This document shows positions 12,441 to 24,421 of a DNA stretch of 64,000 nt, piece after piece. The stretch's first letter is position 1; the number at the start of each line of letters is the position of its first letter. Below the pieces are notes generated by a model that had not been told where the DNA came from, did no database searches, and saw only the letters and a list, made by a program, of their open reading frames with translations. The DNA lies in contig NC_088711.1 in the NCBI RefSeq assembly GCF_963576615.1, forward strand, positions 26,460,182-26,524,181, written 5' to 3'. The DNA comes from Watersipora subatra. Lineage: Eukaryota; Bryozoa; Gymnolaemata; Cheilostomatida; Watersiporidae. The translations under genes were made by a program, and so were the position numbers.

Positions 12441-15400
12441 TCAGTCATTGTACCAGTCGAGAAAGAGCAGTGTGAAGGAGAGAACACAGATGGCAAATAT
12501 AATCCACACTCTCATACCAGCGTTGTTCTTCATGGCCTAAAATAGATGGGGAATATAACTCTTCAAAAGACCAACGTTGTTCTTCATAGCCTAAAATAGA
12601 TGGGGAATATAATCCTTTCCGGGACCAGAATTGTTCTTCGTTCCTACGAAAAAAAACTTTGTGGTACTAAATATATAAATTCTAGTCATAAAAATTGTTT
12701 CGAATTTGGTAAAATCAAATGGCAACCAATATTTGATATTGTTTATTCCTGCCAGGTACGAATTGGTGAACGCATAAAAACGGATAAATTCTGAAAAAAA
12801 CAAACAAGGACATCGCAAGCATCACTGATGCATTTTAAGAAATAAACATGATAACCAACAAAAAACTTGTGATTTACCACAAACTCAAAACAATCTCATT
12901 TTGGGACAGATGTTTAGACGTTTTATATGAACTCATAAGTAAAAATAGCTTTGATAGTAGATAGTAACTAGTAAATAAAACAATATTTTACTCAAATAGA
13001 TTGAAACCATGAATAAGCAGTATAAAACTAAAATCAGGTATCAACTCATTTACGGTGCATTCAGAGTTTATATATATAGAGATAAACAAGCGTATGACAA
13101 TTGAATTTTAGTCATGTACCCCTCAAATCTGTACTGGTCAGTAGCTATTGCAGTGATTAGGTTAGACTATCCTAGGGGAGGAGTGAGTTGTACACACCTC
13201 ATTGCCTAAGATCCTTGTCAACATGTAATGTTTATAGGTTACCACAACTAATGTAAATATGTTGTTACTGACTCGTATGACGGTCTTTTTCTAATGAATA
13301 GAGTAATTATCATATCAATCACTTGGTGCTGAAAGTGGAAGGTGGAGTAAACTACAAGTACATTGGTTTGCACTCATTAGAGCATTCATCATGCCAGAGC
13401 CAATAATAGATATTTTTCATGGGTCCCACAGAGGTTCCACGTCACGTAAGGAATTTGAATGCATCATTTGACAGGTCTGTTATTTTTACGTAAAAGGACA
13501 AATTCAAGTCCTGCTTTGCTCTGTTGGCAACATTATTACTAAAATCGTTTAACACAATATTTTTTTCTCATTACTTTGAATCTATAGAAAGTGTTGACTG
13601 TTTTCTTATCTCAATAAATCAATAATTTGAAAAAACACTACTACCCCCTGCCATAGTGCCATACTTCTGAGTGTTCACTAAAAATTACATGTACATGTAT
13701 GACGTCTCATTTCGTGTATTACTAAGTCTAAGTGATAACTGTAGAGATCACGGTCAGTAGCAACAATAGATAATTCGACCTCGCGTGTCTGAGAAATTTT
13801 AACAATATTTATTGCTTTGCAATGTTTACTGAAAATTTACTATATATAACTTTTTTAAACATTTAAAGTTTATAGCAATAATATTTACTAACTTCTTCTA
13901 AATTGGTGTAACATTATTGCTGTATAAATTAAGTAAGCTGGAGCAATCATTCTCTTGTAAAAACTTTCAAAAGCACTTATTTTGCGTGTATGAGGATAAA
14001 GTCACAGTCAATGCAGAAAAGTACAAAGATACTAACAATAGCAAAAGTATTGCCTACCTCTCGTATGTCATCATTTCCTTGCACAATATTTTCTGTCGAA
14101 TGAACCATTGTATCCCCTATTCTGCTGATGTCAACATCCTGAAAATGTAAGTTTAATTCAAAGATTTTTCCTGATGCAAGAATAATAAAATGCTTCATTA
14201 TATAACAGGCATTGGAACCCACAACAGAACCTCGGCTACAAAAATAATCACTGTATCAAAAATGACAAGACCGCTACCATAGCAACAACAAAAAATAGGA
14301 AGGTGAGTTTGTGAGATCTACGTACCTGTTCTAGAACCTTTTCAGTGAATATGTCCTGCAGCTTTGATATCTCAACCACCTTCCCTTCTATGTGTCTGCA
14401 GTTTGAAAAGCATGTTAATGGATGCCATGCAACAGTAACGAATTTTGACGGAAATGCTAAAAAAATTGTAATAGCCAAAAATAACTTGTGAACTGCAAGA
14501 TTTTACACATGCAATAGAGTAATACTAGATCATACAGTAGGTGGTGTAACAAAACCTGCTAAAAAACAACTCTTTGTGATGATATTGCAGCTCATGAAAT
14601 CGTAGAGGGAAAGATGTATTTTGTTTATTGAATCAGGTTGACAAAAAATGTTAGAGATTGTTGCAAAATGAAGAATAGTTTTAAGAATAGACCACACTTA
14701 ACATCACAAAAAGATTTTTGCAAGAAAATTGTCGCTACTTGTCCAATGTCTTCTTACCAACAAAACTGATAAATATTTATTAGCCTGAGCTCCACTAAAC
14801 CCGTGTACAACCAAACTTACCTCACTTCTTCCATTGTACTGTTCATTTCGTCATACAGCTGTTCATTCTCTAACTTGAACTAAAAATCAATTATGTGGGT
14901 CAATTATGTGGGTCAATTATGTGGGTCAATTATGTGGGTCAATGATGTGAACATGTCTGTGTATGTATAGGACACACATATTGTACATTACATATACCTA
15001 TGCATATAAATCAATTATGTGGGTCAATGATGTGAACATGTCTGTGTATGTATAGGACACACATATTGTACATTACATATACCTATGCATATAAATCAAT
15101 TATGTGGGTCAATTATGTGGGTCAATGATGTGGGTCAATGATGTGAACATGTCTGTGTATGTATAGGACACACATATTGTACATTACATATACCTATGCA
15201 TATAAATCAATTATGTGGGTCAATTATGTGGGTCAATTATGTCAATGGTGTGAACATGTCTGTGTATGTATAGGACACACATATTGTACATTACATATAC
15301 CTATGCATATAAATCAATTATGTGGGTCAATGATGTGAACATGTCTGTGTATGTATAGGACACACATATTGTACATTAAATATACCTATGCATATAAATC

Positions 15401-18400
15401 AATTATGTGGGTCAATTATGTGGGTCAATGATGTGGGTCAATGATGTGAACATGTCTGTGTATGTATAGGACACACATATTGTACATTACATATACCTAT
15501 GCATATAAATCAATTATGTGGGTCAATTATGTGGGTCAATTATGTGGGTCAATGATGTGAACATGTCTGTGTATGTATAGGACACACATATTGTACATTA
15601 CATATACCTATGCATATAAATCTCAATGTTTGTCTTTTGTTTGTTGGTTAGTCTGTCCATGTGTCTAGCTATAGTGATAAAGTTTTAAGACCAAAAAATC
15701 TGCTTCGCAGAGGTTTTGATCTCAGAACCTCCAGGTCTGGAGGCAGCTAGCTTGCCTATTAGACTACATGTCCAATTGAGCATAGCTATCAATAATAGTA
15801 AAGATATTAACTACATCGGTTAAAATACACATAATGACATTGCGTCAAACGTAACGATTAGCAGCTGGCATCACGACTGAAATCGCGGAGTTGCACGGGT
15901 AATATAAACAGCTTCTAAACAGTTGCAGGTAATGTAGTGTGAAGGTGATGTAGTAGCTAAGATAATGTAGGCTATGTAAGGGTTATAAGTTTTTTTTATT
16001 ACCAGTGCAACGCAGGGCATCCATCTAGTAATACTGTATATTAATTATATAAATATATAATAGTATACTGTCTGTACTCAAATGCAGTAAGAACTCATGC
16101 TAAATGGTGAGAACTGTGCTAATCAGCAATTTCACTTCTCTACTGATTCAGCAGGTCAAACAATGCTCTAAATCTCTAGCCAGGCACCCGTACAACTCAC
16201 TCCTACTTGTAACTAATATTCGTTTTAGGAAAAGAACATCTAATTTGGTAATTTTGCAATTTAAAACTTTTTTTGTGTCACTGAAGAGGGGTGTAGGCAA
16301 AAACAAGTTTTATAAATCATCATCAACCGCACAGAAGCTTCCTTTCACCTTTCAAAAGAGTTACTGCTCTGCCCAAGTTACTTCAATCCTGATTTGGTTA
16401 CAAGTGTTACAAACTTAACTATGGCGCAGCCTGCTGCGTGAATCATAGTCAAACTTATGGGTAGATTCATAAATATTTGTGTTTATTAAAAAAATAACAT
16501 CTCACTGTAGATGAATGCGTTACTCACAAGTTGTGCCTCTTCAGTTGTTATTTCTTCATCTACCGGCTCAGAAAACATCTCTTCTGGCCTCGCTGTGGAT
16601 AGAAATGGTTCAGTTCATTGCACAAGTTGATGATATGCAAAATAAAAGGCATGTTGCAGCTGCTGAGAATATCAGACAACTAAAAGATTTTTGTACTACA
16701 TCGAATAAAAGATGCATCCATGCATGTGGTTATAAAAACAACAATAAATTCTAATCAACTCACTTCACTTCTATGAAACTCAGGTTTAAAGTAACAGAAA
16801 AATTGAGGTGCCCAAGCCAAGTATCTTGTGGACAACGATGAATTCTGTAATTGTGACTTTAAATATGGTATGAATTTTTTTACTCACACAAATTTGCAAA
16901 TTTTCCAGACCGGTTTTCTCTGAGATGCTAAAGCCTTGTGACCACAGCGTCAAATTATATATACATACACAATGTTGGTAAAAGAAATTGGTCATTGGTA
17001 CTGCGCTATTTTTGAGCTAACTCACATGTCAAGTAATGTCACACATTGCGAGCACGTGGTAAGTTATACCTTGTACTGATTGAGCAGAACTTTGTGTTAA
17101 AGCAGACGCGCTGTCTGAATTTATCGAGGAATTAATGGGAGAGCTAGATTTATCGTCTTTTCTTGACACATGGGGGCAAGATAACTCCAATCTACTCCTA
17201 CAACGATATTAAAAATAATGGTAAACTCCAATGTGACAAACATTGAAATGTGGTCACGCTTCTGATCATTTTATTATCTTACTAGCTGTGCTACCCGACA
17301 ATGCCCGGGTAATAAAAAGTCTTTGGTCAGAATATTGATTTGTATTTAACATATAACAACATTTGCCATTCTGACTTTCAAACTATACATCATGAGAAAA
17401 GTGTCAGTTGAAATAATTCAATAGAAAATAAAAACAACAGTAAAGGTTTTCAAACTTTGTCAAACAACTTTTAAACTCATATTTCCTCATATCATGAGAA
17501 AAATGTTTCGTGCAGGTGAAATAAATTAAAAAAATAAAACGACTATAAAAAGGTTTAGATGTACATGTAAATGTGAAATTATTAGCAAGTAATAGCTCGA
17601 TTAAGTCTGTTTTGCTACGATTACAATAAAAGATGATTCGGTAATGATACAATTAATACGAACTGAGAAAACAAAATAAAAATCCTGAATATGTTGAATT
17701 AATAATAAAAATTCTTGCATAGAAGCGTGTGTATAACAAAGGTTACTGTGCTACCAGAAGCTATCCATCAAAATTTTGAATACGGAGACATCCTACGAAG
17801 ACTCTTTCCACAAAGACAATGTAATTGTCCGCACGGGAAAAATTGGCCTTGACCCCAGATATAAAAATTAAACCTTACAAAAATATTTCTTAACAGGGGC
17901 ATCGGTAACGCGTGGCTGCATCGGTAAAATAATCAGCGTGCCCTATAGCTATATCTATAGCTGGACGCACATACCAACACTTAGAAATATATATAGATTA
18001 CATATAACACACTTAAAATAAAACTACAACTAAAACCTATTAGGTGTAAAAAGTGCAAAAAAATTAAAAATGGTACTTCAAAGTCATAGGCTTCCGTTTG
18101 GGTCATCAGATTTTGCATCAATCTCAACACGATAGTGTGGTAAGTATTTACAAGAGATTTGAGCAATCATTTTCAACATAGAAATGGTTAAATAAGTACA
18201 ATATAAATCTAATTACGTAATATACAATTGATTCATATAATTAAATAATTAATATGAACCAAGTTTTGTTCAGTGCAATTTTTTCTCACCAATTTCGCAG
18301 TAGAGCTATGGAATGTGTTTGCCCAACTCCCAGGTGTATGGGGAAGTTGCATGGGGCATAGTAGCATCAGTTGTTGCATGTATTGTGTTTTTAAAGGTGT

Positions 18401-20633
18401 GACGATTCATTTTAGAGTTTTTTAGAGCGATTTTCAAACATCCAACCAGTTGCTGCTAACACTTCAATGTATAAAACAGAAACATTCAATTTTGCTGAGT
18501 CAAAACAACTTGCTGTGATTAATTGACCAATAACAGAAAGTACTTTTAAGGATTACAACTTTTCATTTATTAGTGTTATATGTTTATTTCTTGTCAGCAT
18601 TAGCTGTTTCATAAAGTACTTTATTGGCTGATGGAAAAATCAAACAAACATCGGTTTCCAGAGTGCAATACGACTTTGGGAAATACTTCCCAAAGTCGTA
18701 TTAAATCAAATATACTGACTATAGCAGCTGCCATTAAAACTACAGTTAACGGGAACTCAGGAAATGACCAGCAAAGTTTAAGGCTGTGTGTATTGATACT
18801 CACATCCTCTGTTTGTCAACAGCCCTCTTTACCCTGATAGCTCTTTGCTCGGAGTATATCTGACAGACCACTGAAACAGAAATCCCTCCAACATACAAGG
18901 CCTTTTCGTTCAAATCATCTGTGTGCTCAAACATTTTATTGTAACACAAAAGTTTACATAACTTTACATGGTTTTCATGAGCACAGCATCAACTTATAAA
19001 TCGTTTAGACCGCAACAAAGCAGCAAACAAATGACACCTGCGTTGGTTGTCTAAAGTGTCGCAACTAACACCATAAAAAACCTTCAGCCATGAGCTGTGC
19101 TTATACCTGTCATGACAAGGTGGCATGTATTTGTTTATCATTTGACAAAACACGTAATAAAATGAATTTAAAGATGGAACTATCTCTTAACTGATAACTG
19201 AAAGTAAAAACCAACATAATATATCCCGACAGTGCTCAGCAAGAAACACTATCACGACGAGCAGCGCCAAGAGTACCAACCATCACTTGGTATAACGCTT
19301 TGTGATGACACACAGTATCAAGATCACCTGCTATCACTTGACATACCTTTTAAGTACTCGGCAATCATGTTAAGAACCAAAGTTCTATGCTCTCTTTGCT
19401 GAGGGGAGAGATGCTTGTGCAATGCTGAAAATATGAAAGCAATGTCTCACCAGGCAGTTAATTTTCCTGACCACACAAACATTGTACAGATCAGACCATG
19501 AATTCTTACACGGCATCTTAAATTGTGTGGAAGTCTAACCCTACCTTCAGCTCTGTACGCTGCAAGAGTATCATTACATAATTTTATGTAATTCATAGCA
19601 TCCGCGTCAATCATATCACATTCTTCCTCGGACATCTTTGCAATGCCTCCCGGCAGGGGAATCTCACTGAAGCAGACACAAATACTGCTTGACAAAGTAA
19701 GCGGTAGTTAATGCAAAGGTTCAATTGGTGTTGAGGTGCTGCAGGTATTTCGTGTCATGTTTAAGGGTTTTAGTTCATCGCTGGCTAGACTAAACAGTGA
19801 CAGAGGGAATGCTTCTCATGGCTTGTTGTAGATCTTCAGCTCTCAATGTTCACAATTGCATCAATTATATTCACAGATGATAATTTACAATTTTGTTGAA
19901 ATCAATTTGTGTCAATATGCCTAAAGCAGGATTGTTATCATAGACTTAAATATGACAAAGTGTAACTACACTAGATGTGTTACCATTGACTTAGATATGA
20001 CTAGGTGTAGCTATAGGTGCTAGTTTCATATATACCATGACATACTAACTGTAAACATTCATACCTAGAAGCTGCCATGTAAGCTTTCCTGTTTTTTATT
20101 AGAAATGTACGTAGATTCGTAATATTTGTGACCTAAAAAATAAACAATAACACCAACAAGTAGCAATAAAATTTTGAGCAAAATATCCTTGCTCCACATA
20201 AACTGCCTTCTGCTAGTTCCACCATAGACAATAGCCAAGCCATGTCAAAGGATGCAAAAAATTCAAAGATTCACACCATTTGAGGGAAGATAACAGCCAG
20301 TGTCATGTAGGTATTTCAACATTACACCAAGTAGATGTACCGATCTTCAATAAATGATTGAACCAGTCTAAACATATAAAAAAAATTGTAAACTCAATCA
20401 GAGAGAGTAACACTGACTGGTTTATACAAATACTTATGTGAAACGTGTTTACTCACAACTCCTCTAGCTTTTTCTGAAAATTTGTTATCCCGATTGTCGC
20501 CTATGATTCCATTTGGTTTCTTCGCAGGTTTTGATTGTTGATCTCCCATAGCAGTCTGTATAGATGCGACATCCTTATGCCGCACTTTCAACATCTTCAC
20601 TGTTGATTTAAACACTCCAGTCACATCTGCCAT
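12441..20633 (-). CDS. STX18: Syntaxin-18, ER Qa-SNARE
   Basis: Exons on the minus strand: 20633-20457, 20132-20065, 19666-19545, 19424-19347, 18870-18804, 17197-17070, 16592-16528, 14879-14821, 14395-14326, 14138-14058, 12536-12441. Phases agree at all ten junctions; the product is 336 aa, against about 335 aa for the vertebrate protein. The first residues [13 protein letters not shown] match the N-peptide that binds the SM protein Sly1. Exons 2-5 give the N-terminal helical region (for example [15 protein letters not shown] and [12 protein letters not shown]); exon 6 is a Ser-rich linker. The SNARE motif runs through exons 8-10 ([18 protein letters not shown], then [11 protein letters not shown]), with Q278 as the likely zero-layer glutamine. 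The C-terminal anchor ([20 protein letters not shown]) ends in WYND. In other animals this protein drives fusion of Golgi-derived vesicles with the ER together with Sec20, Use1 and Sec22. The last exon's acceptor is duplicated upstream (see the alternative exon). Confidence 0.95.
12518..12640. repeat. Tandem duplication, ~54-bp unit, over the STX18 intron 10/exon 11 boundary
   Basis: Two close copies of a unit containing GTTGTTCTTCAT(G/A)GCC and TAAAATAGATGGGGAATATAA lie 54 bp apart. A third, diverged partial copy (GACCAGAATTGTTCTTCG) follows. On the minus strand these encode KNNAG, KNNVG and KNNSG, so the duplication took the start of the last STX18 exon with it. Confidence 0.8.
12537..12590 (-). 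other. Possible alternative last exon of STX18 lacking the membrane anchor
   Basis: A tandem duplication repeats the end of STX18 intron 10 and the start of exon 11. The upstream copy keeps the CTATTTTAG acceptor and the correct phase, and reads [17 protein letters not shown] then a stop. Its stop codon overlaps the acceptor of the true last exon. Splicing to this copy would give a syntaxin-18 with an intact SNARE motif but no transmembrane segment. Whether it is used cannot be seen from DNA. Confidence 0.5.
14883..15622. repeat. Composite minisatellite in STX18 intron 7
   Basis: Seven copies of a block containing AACATGTCTGTGTATGTA and GGACACACATATTGTACATT alternate with a variable number (one to five) of a roughly 14-bp unit, TCAATTATGTGGG. 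Total block length therefore varies from about 85 to 115 bp. The array starts a few bases upstream, in transcript sense, of the exon 8 acceptor. Confidence 0.9.
15625..16040 (-). mobile_element. SINE-like dispersed repeat with tRNA-type B box
   Basis: On the minus strand, GGTTCTGAGATC (15729-15718) resembles an RNA polymerase III B box, with a tRNA-like arm upstream. The other end carries CCCTGCGTTGCACTGGTAAT, much like the motif at 17283-17315 (CTACCCGACAATGCCCGGGTAAT), which suggests an interspersed family. No open frame. Boundaries are approximate. Confidence 0.4.
17281..17960. mobile_element. Dispersed repeat in STX18 intron 5 (approximate)
   Basis: The segment starts CTAGCTGTGCTACCCGAC and carries the same CCCGGGTAAT terminus seen inverted near 16000. 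The block is AT-rich and non-coding with no clear target-site duplication, so extent and class are uncertain. Confidence 0.3.
18667..18702. repeat. Perfect 16-bp hairpin in STX18 intron 5
   Basis: AATACGACTTTGGGAA (18667-18682) is followed by a four-base loop and its exact reverse complement (18687-18702). It lies about 100 bp from exon 5 on the intron side. Confidence 0.85.
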
Positions 20634-23235
20634 TTTTTATAAACTTTGGATTTTATCTGCTGTTGCAAGTATGTTTTTGATAACGCCTGCAAGATGATAA
20701 ACCAAGTCAACATGGGCTACAAAAAAATCATAGCCAAATTCTAAACCAGCTGATGTACTAAAAGGCCAGAAAAAAGAAAACAAGGCAGTATACTGAATAT
20801 GGTATTTGAGTGAATCTTCTGAAAAGGCAAAAAAACTACTAGTCCACTTTTAGGTTTGAACATCAAGCGTCTGATGATAGCCGTTTGAAAGTGAATAAAG
20901 TATCTGAAAAAATGAGCCACATATACTGTCTCAGAGAATATCTGCTGCAGCCATCTTTAGAGACATGCCAATGCCTCAAAAGATTGCATAGAACAGTGTT
21001 ATAGGGCTACATGAGAGTCTCGGCAAAAGAGTGAAAATAAAACATGACTAAAGTGCTTGCACTATCGCAGGACGCATCGAATCTTCTAGATACCCTTCTA
21101 GACAGAGCTTTTTAAAAGAATCGTTTCTATTTTAATTGACTTTGTGATAATGTATAGTTGTAATGGGTATCAGAATGAATTGTACTTTATGTCAGTTACA
21201 GCTATGCAATGTATCCACAAAGCACTGGGAACACAACTATCAAAGAAATATGAAAAGCACTCTAAACATAAAAAAATAAACTTCTCGTTTTTGTTAATTT
21301 TAGTTTGTTGTTAAAAACACAAATGTTTATAGAGCATAATACTTCTTAGAAAAATTGTAAAAGCATGTATTTCAATGCTCATTATAATCATTAATGAACC
21401 ATATATGGCCATATATGCACAATATTTTGATGCCTCAAAGAGTGTCAGAATATGTAGGAAATGTGTGTATATCATTGAGTTTTATAAATTGTTGACAGTA
21501 GGATATCCAAAAGTAGGCCACCATTTGAAAGCATTTTGTTATTGTGAAGTCATAAAGCAGTTTTTTATGTGTGCAGAAAAATTTAAGAACCAAATTAATG
21601 GCACCAAGCAAAGCTAACTGGAGCTTCAGTTGGTGGTTTGTATGTACAGGCACTGTAAACATATAGATAGATATATATGGTGACATAACAACATTTTCCT
21701 CTTATCCATGCATTCCACTGCATCTATCCATTAGTATGTTTGTGGAATAAATGAAGTCTTATTTAACCCATCCATCAAGGCATCGCAATACTTGCAAGCG
21801 TCACCAGTTTGATTGTCTTCAATTTTTGAGTGACTCTCAAATAATATGCAGTGCATTTGATTAGCTAGGTAACGTATATTCAAACAAGTGCTAAAATGAT
21901 CAGCAAGGCAAGAAGCTGACCACATTATTGGTGATTGGGTGTGCAATTTCTTATGAAAGTCAAACTAAAAAGAATGACCAAAGCATTGTAGAAAGTAAAA
22001 CTGATTTCAAGAGTGTTCTCAGTTATTGTGATTTACTATCATGCACTGTCGCATTAGGTCATGGTAAAACAGGTGTAATATCAATAATATACAGCCCTGC
22101 AGTTGTGGGGGCTGTATATCATTGGTAATATTATCAAAATAGTTATATTTGATGTTTAATCCCTGATTTGAAAACTGATTTAATCCCAGTACCAAAAGTT
22201 TGTGACTGTAATTTAATGCATAGATTGGTGTTTTAGGCAGCTTGTAGTGCACCTTTGAAAATCCTTAGTTGAATGGACAGAAAAATTTCCACTTCTAGAT
22301 TCTTTCTCAAAATAATATGTAAAATAGGGCAAGACATTCTTGGACGAAACTTTCTCTACCGAAAATATTGAGCGACCAAAATTACCTAATACATTAATAA
22401 ACTGTTGTTTACAAAATTTCGTGTACTACAAATACAAATGAGAAAAACCTATGGCAAAGAGTACCTAAAATATAAACTTTGACACACGTCGATAATTTGT
22501 GAATTCACTCCACGTCCTGCCTACATTAGCCCGAGTTTGTTAATACGACTTTTGCTAACGAGTCAAACTACGTGCTATTTAGATTTTATCCGTCAAAAAA
22601 TTTGGATAATAACGTACGACCGCTGTTAGATTAGAAGTTATCTTCTCAAAGTAGATAAGTCCCAAAGTACCTTCGTTCAAAAAAATTAACGTATCACTGC
22701 CATCACTAGCTGCAAACAGTAATCTCTCACTAGACTTTCATTTATTCACGATGAGTTTCAAATGTATAGAATTAATAGAAACTTAAATACTATTAAAACC
22801 TTTAGACATTATGGTAGTATACTATTACAGTGTTGTATAGTAACAGTATAAATCTATGCTCATAGATAATAATATATATATATAAAGTTTCAGTTTCAAC
22901 ATTAGACTTTAGTGTGATCATTTGCATTTTTAGGAAATTAAGCATTTTACCTACTAGTACTTGTTTAGTATACTTACAACTTTTTAAGGGTATTAACTGT
23001 ATTAGGTATTTTATCACAAAAATACAACGCGTTTACAGCTTGTTTGTATGTACTTCATCAAATATATTTGTAGTTGATCAAACAAAGATGTAAATATGGA
23101 TTTAGTTCAATTTATTTGCTGATAATACATATAAAGCTTAAAAGTTTTGTCAGTCTGTCCGAAAAGTTTGCCTAATAAATTCCTTTAGTTTTGGCATAGC
23201 ATTACCGTTAGATGTTTGTTATTAAAAGCTGTGTT
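20634..23235. other. Upstream region of STX18 and intergenic DNA, no gene seen
   Basis: AT-rich sequence without supported exons. TCTTGCAG on the minus strand near 20690 may be the acceptor of a 5' UTR intron of STX18. A hairpin with ACAGCCC and GGGGCTGT arms lies at 22088-22118; its GGGGGCTGTATATCATTG core recurs at about 59682. Confidence 0.4.
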
Positions 23236-24421
23236 GCTGTGTGAAATGAGTTGCTTACAAAGAGTTCAATGACAGAACATGGCAGTTTATCTGATAGATA
23301 TTATATTTTATTGTATTATATTTTACGTATTATATTGTATAGCCTATAGATATGTTGTTTTTAAAATGCAACGGGGTAACCAATAACAAACTTACAAGGG
23401 TTTTGTTAACCAATGCTTTTTCTGCAAGTTTCTCAGTGAATTCTCTATATATTCTTCAATTATAAACAAATTGTGATGTTTTTGTTTATCAACCTTTAGC
23501 CTGAATTTAGCTTGATTGTAGCCGTGTTATAATAGTTACAACTTTGGGAAGTTGATGAGGAAAATCAAGCTGAACAGATATAAAACAGGAATAGGAAAAA
23601 ATCGAGAAACTTTAAAAGAAAGTTGGTATTTGGATTAGACGTGAGTTTGAAAAAGTATGTGAATTATTTGGAAATGAAACCTAAAACTACAAACAATCAT
23701 GCCACATATAGCAAGCATATTGAAATGTATATAACAGTTTATACAAACAGACTGACGCTTATCTGATTCTGTAAAGCCTTACGTATCTAAAACTTAATAA
23801 CAACACAGGCTATATTATTAAATTATTATTAAAGAATGTTGTGTGAGCTCTTGAAACTAGACTCCAGGCATAAGCTATAAAATTTCAATGTTAGAGTAAG
23901 TTCCTAACTAAAAGATGTGTTATACCAGCGTTATACGTTATACGTTATACGTTATACGAAGACGTGGTATTTACAACGCTGACAGGCTGTTTCTTGATTG
24001 CCATCTTCAACCTTGGCTCCTCAGGGATTGAGTATCCATACAGGCATAGTTTATATAACTAAAGTAATAAATATATGCAACAGCATGATGTCACCAACAC
24101 TCTTTTTAAGCCTAAGCAATTACAAGAAGTTTTAGGATTCGAAGGTAGTTTGTTGAACTTTTATATATTTTGTAAGTTTTTTATATTAAACTTTATTTCC
24201 AACAAAGCAAATAAGTTGCTTACAATCGCTTCATTGACAGATAATGGTAGCTTGTTTGATAAATATTATATAGTATTATATTATACTGTATTGTATAGCT
24301 TACAAATGTTCTCCGTTTTTGAAATGCGGCTTGGTAACCAATTTGCAAGCGTTTGTCAACTAACGGTTTTTGTGCAAGTAACTCCCCAGTCAAATCTCTA
24401 CACTCTTTATTCTTCACAATA
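23236..24421. repeat. Pair of diverged direct repeats (~220 bp) beside the satellite
   Basis: Bases about 23236-23460 and 24206-24421 are related direct copies. Shared landmarks are GTTGCTTACAA, AATGACAGA/ATTGACAGATAATGG, the TATTATATT...GTATTGTATAGC run, AAATGC(A/G)(A/G)C..GGTAACCAAT, and GCAAGT..CTC..CAGT. The spacing is about 970 bp. They could be diverged long terminal repeats or two insertions of one element. A GTTATAC microsatellite (about 23930-23958) lies between them. Confidence 0.5.

Noticed and set aside
12591-12818. Minus-strand frame of 75 codons
   Set aside because: It is intron 10 of STX18 plus a diverged copy of the duplicated exon start (KNNSG); no separate gene.
14883-15622. 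CRISPR-like alternation of repeats and spacers
   Set aside because: Both components are repeated and the locus is an intron of STX18; it is a composite minisatellite.
24075-24421. Plus-strand frame that begins before the satellite
   Set aside because: It is extended only by the satellite and overlaps a diverged repeat; no recognisable protein.
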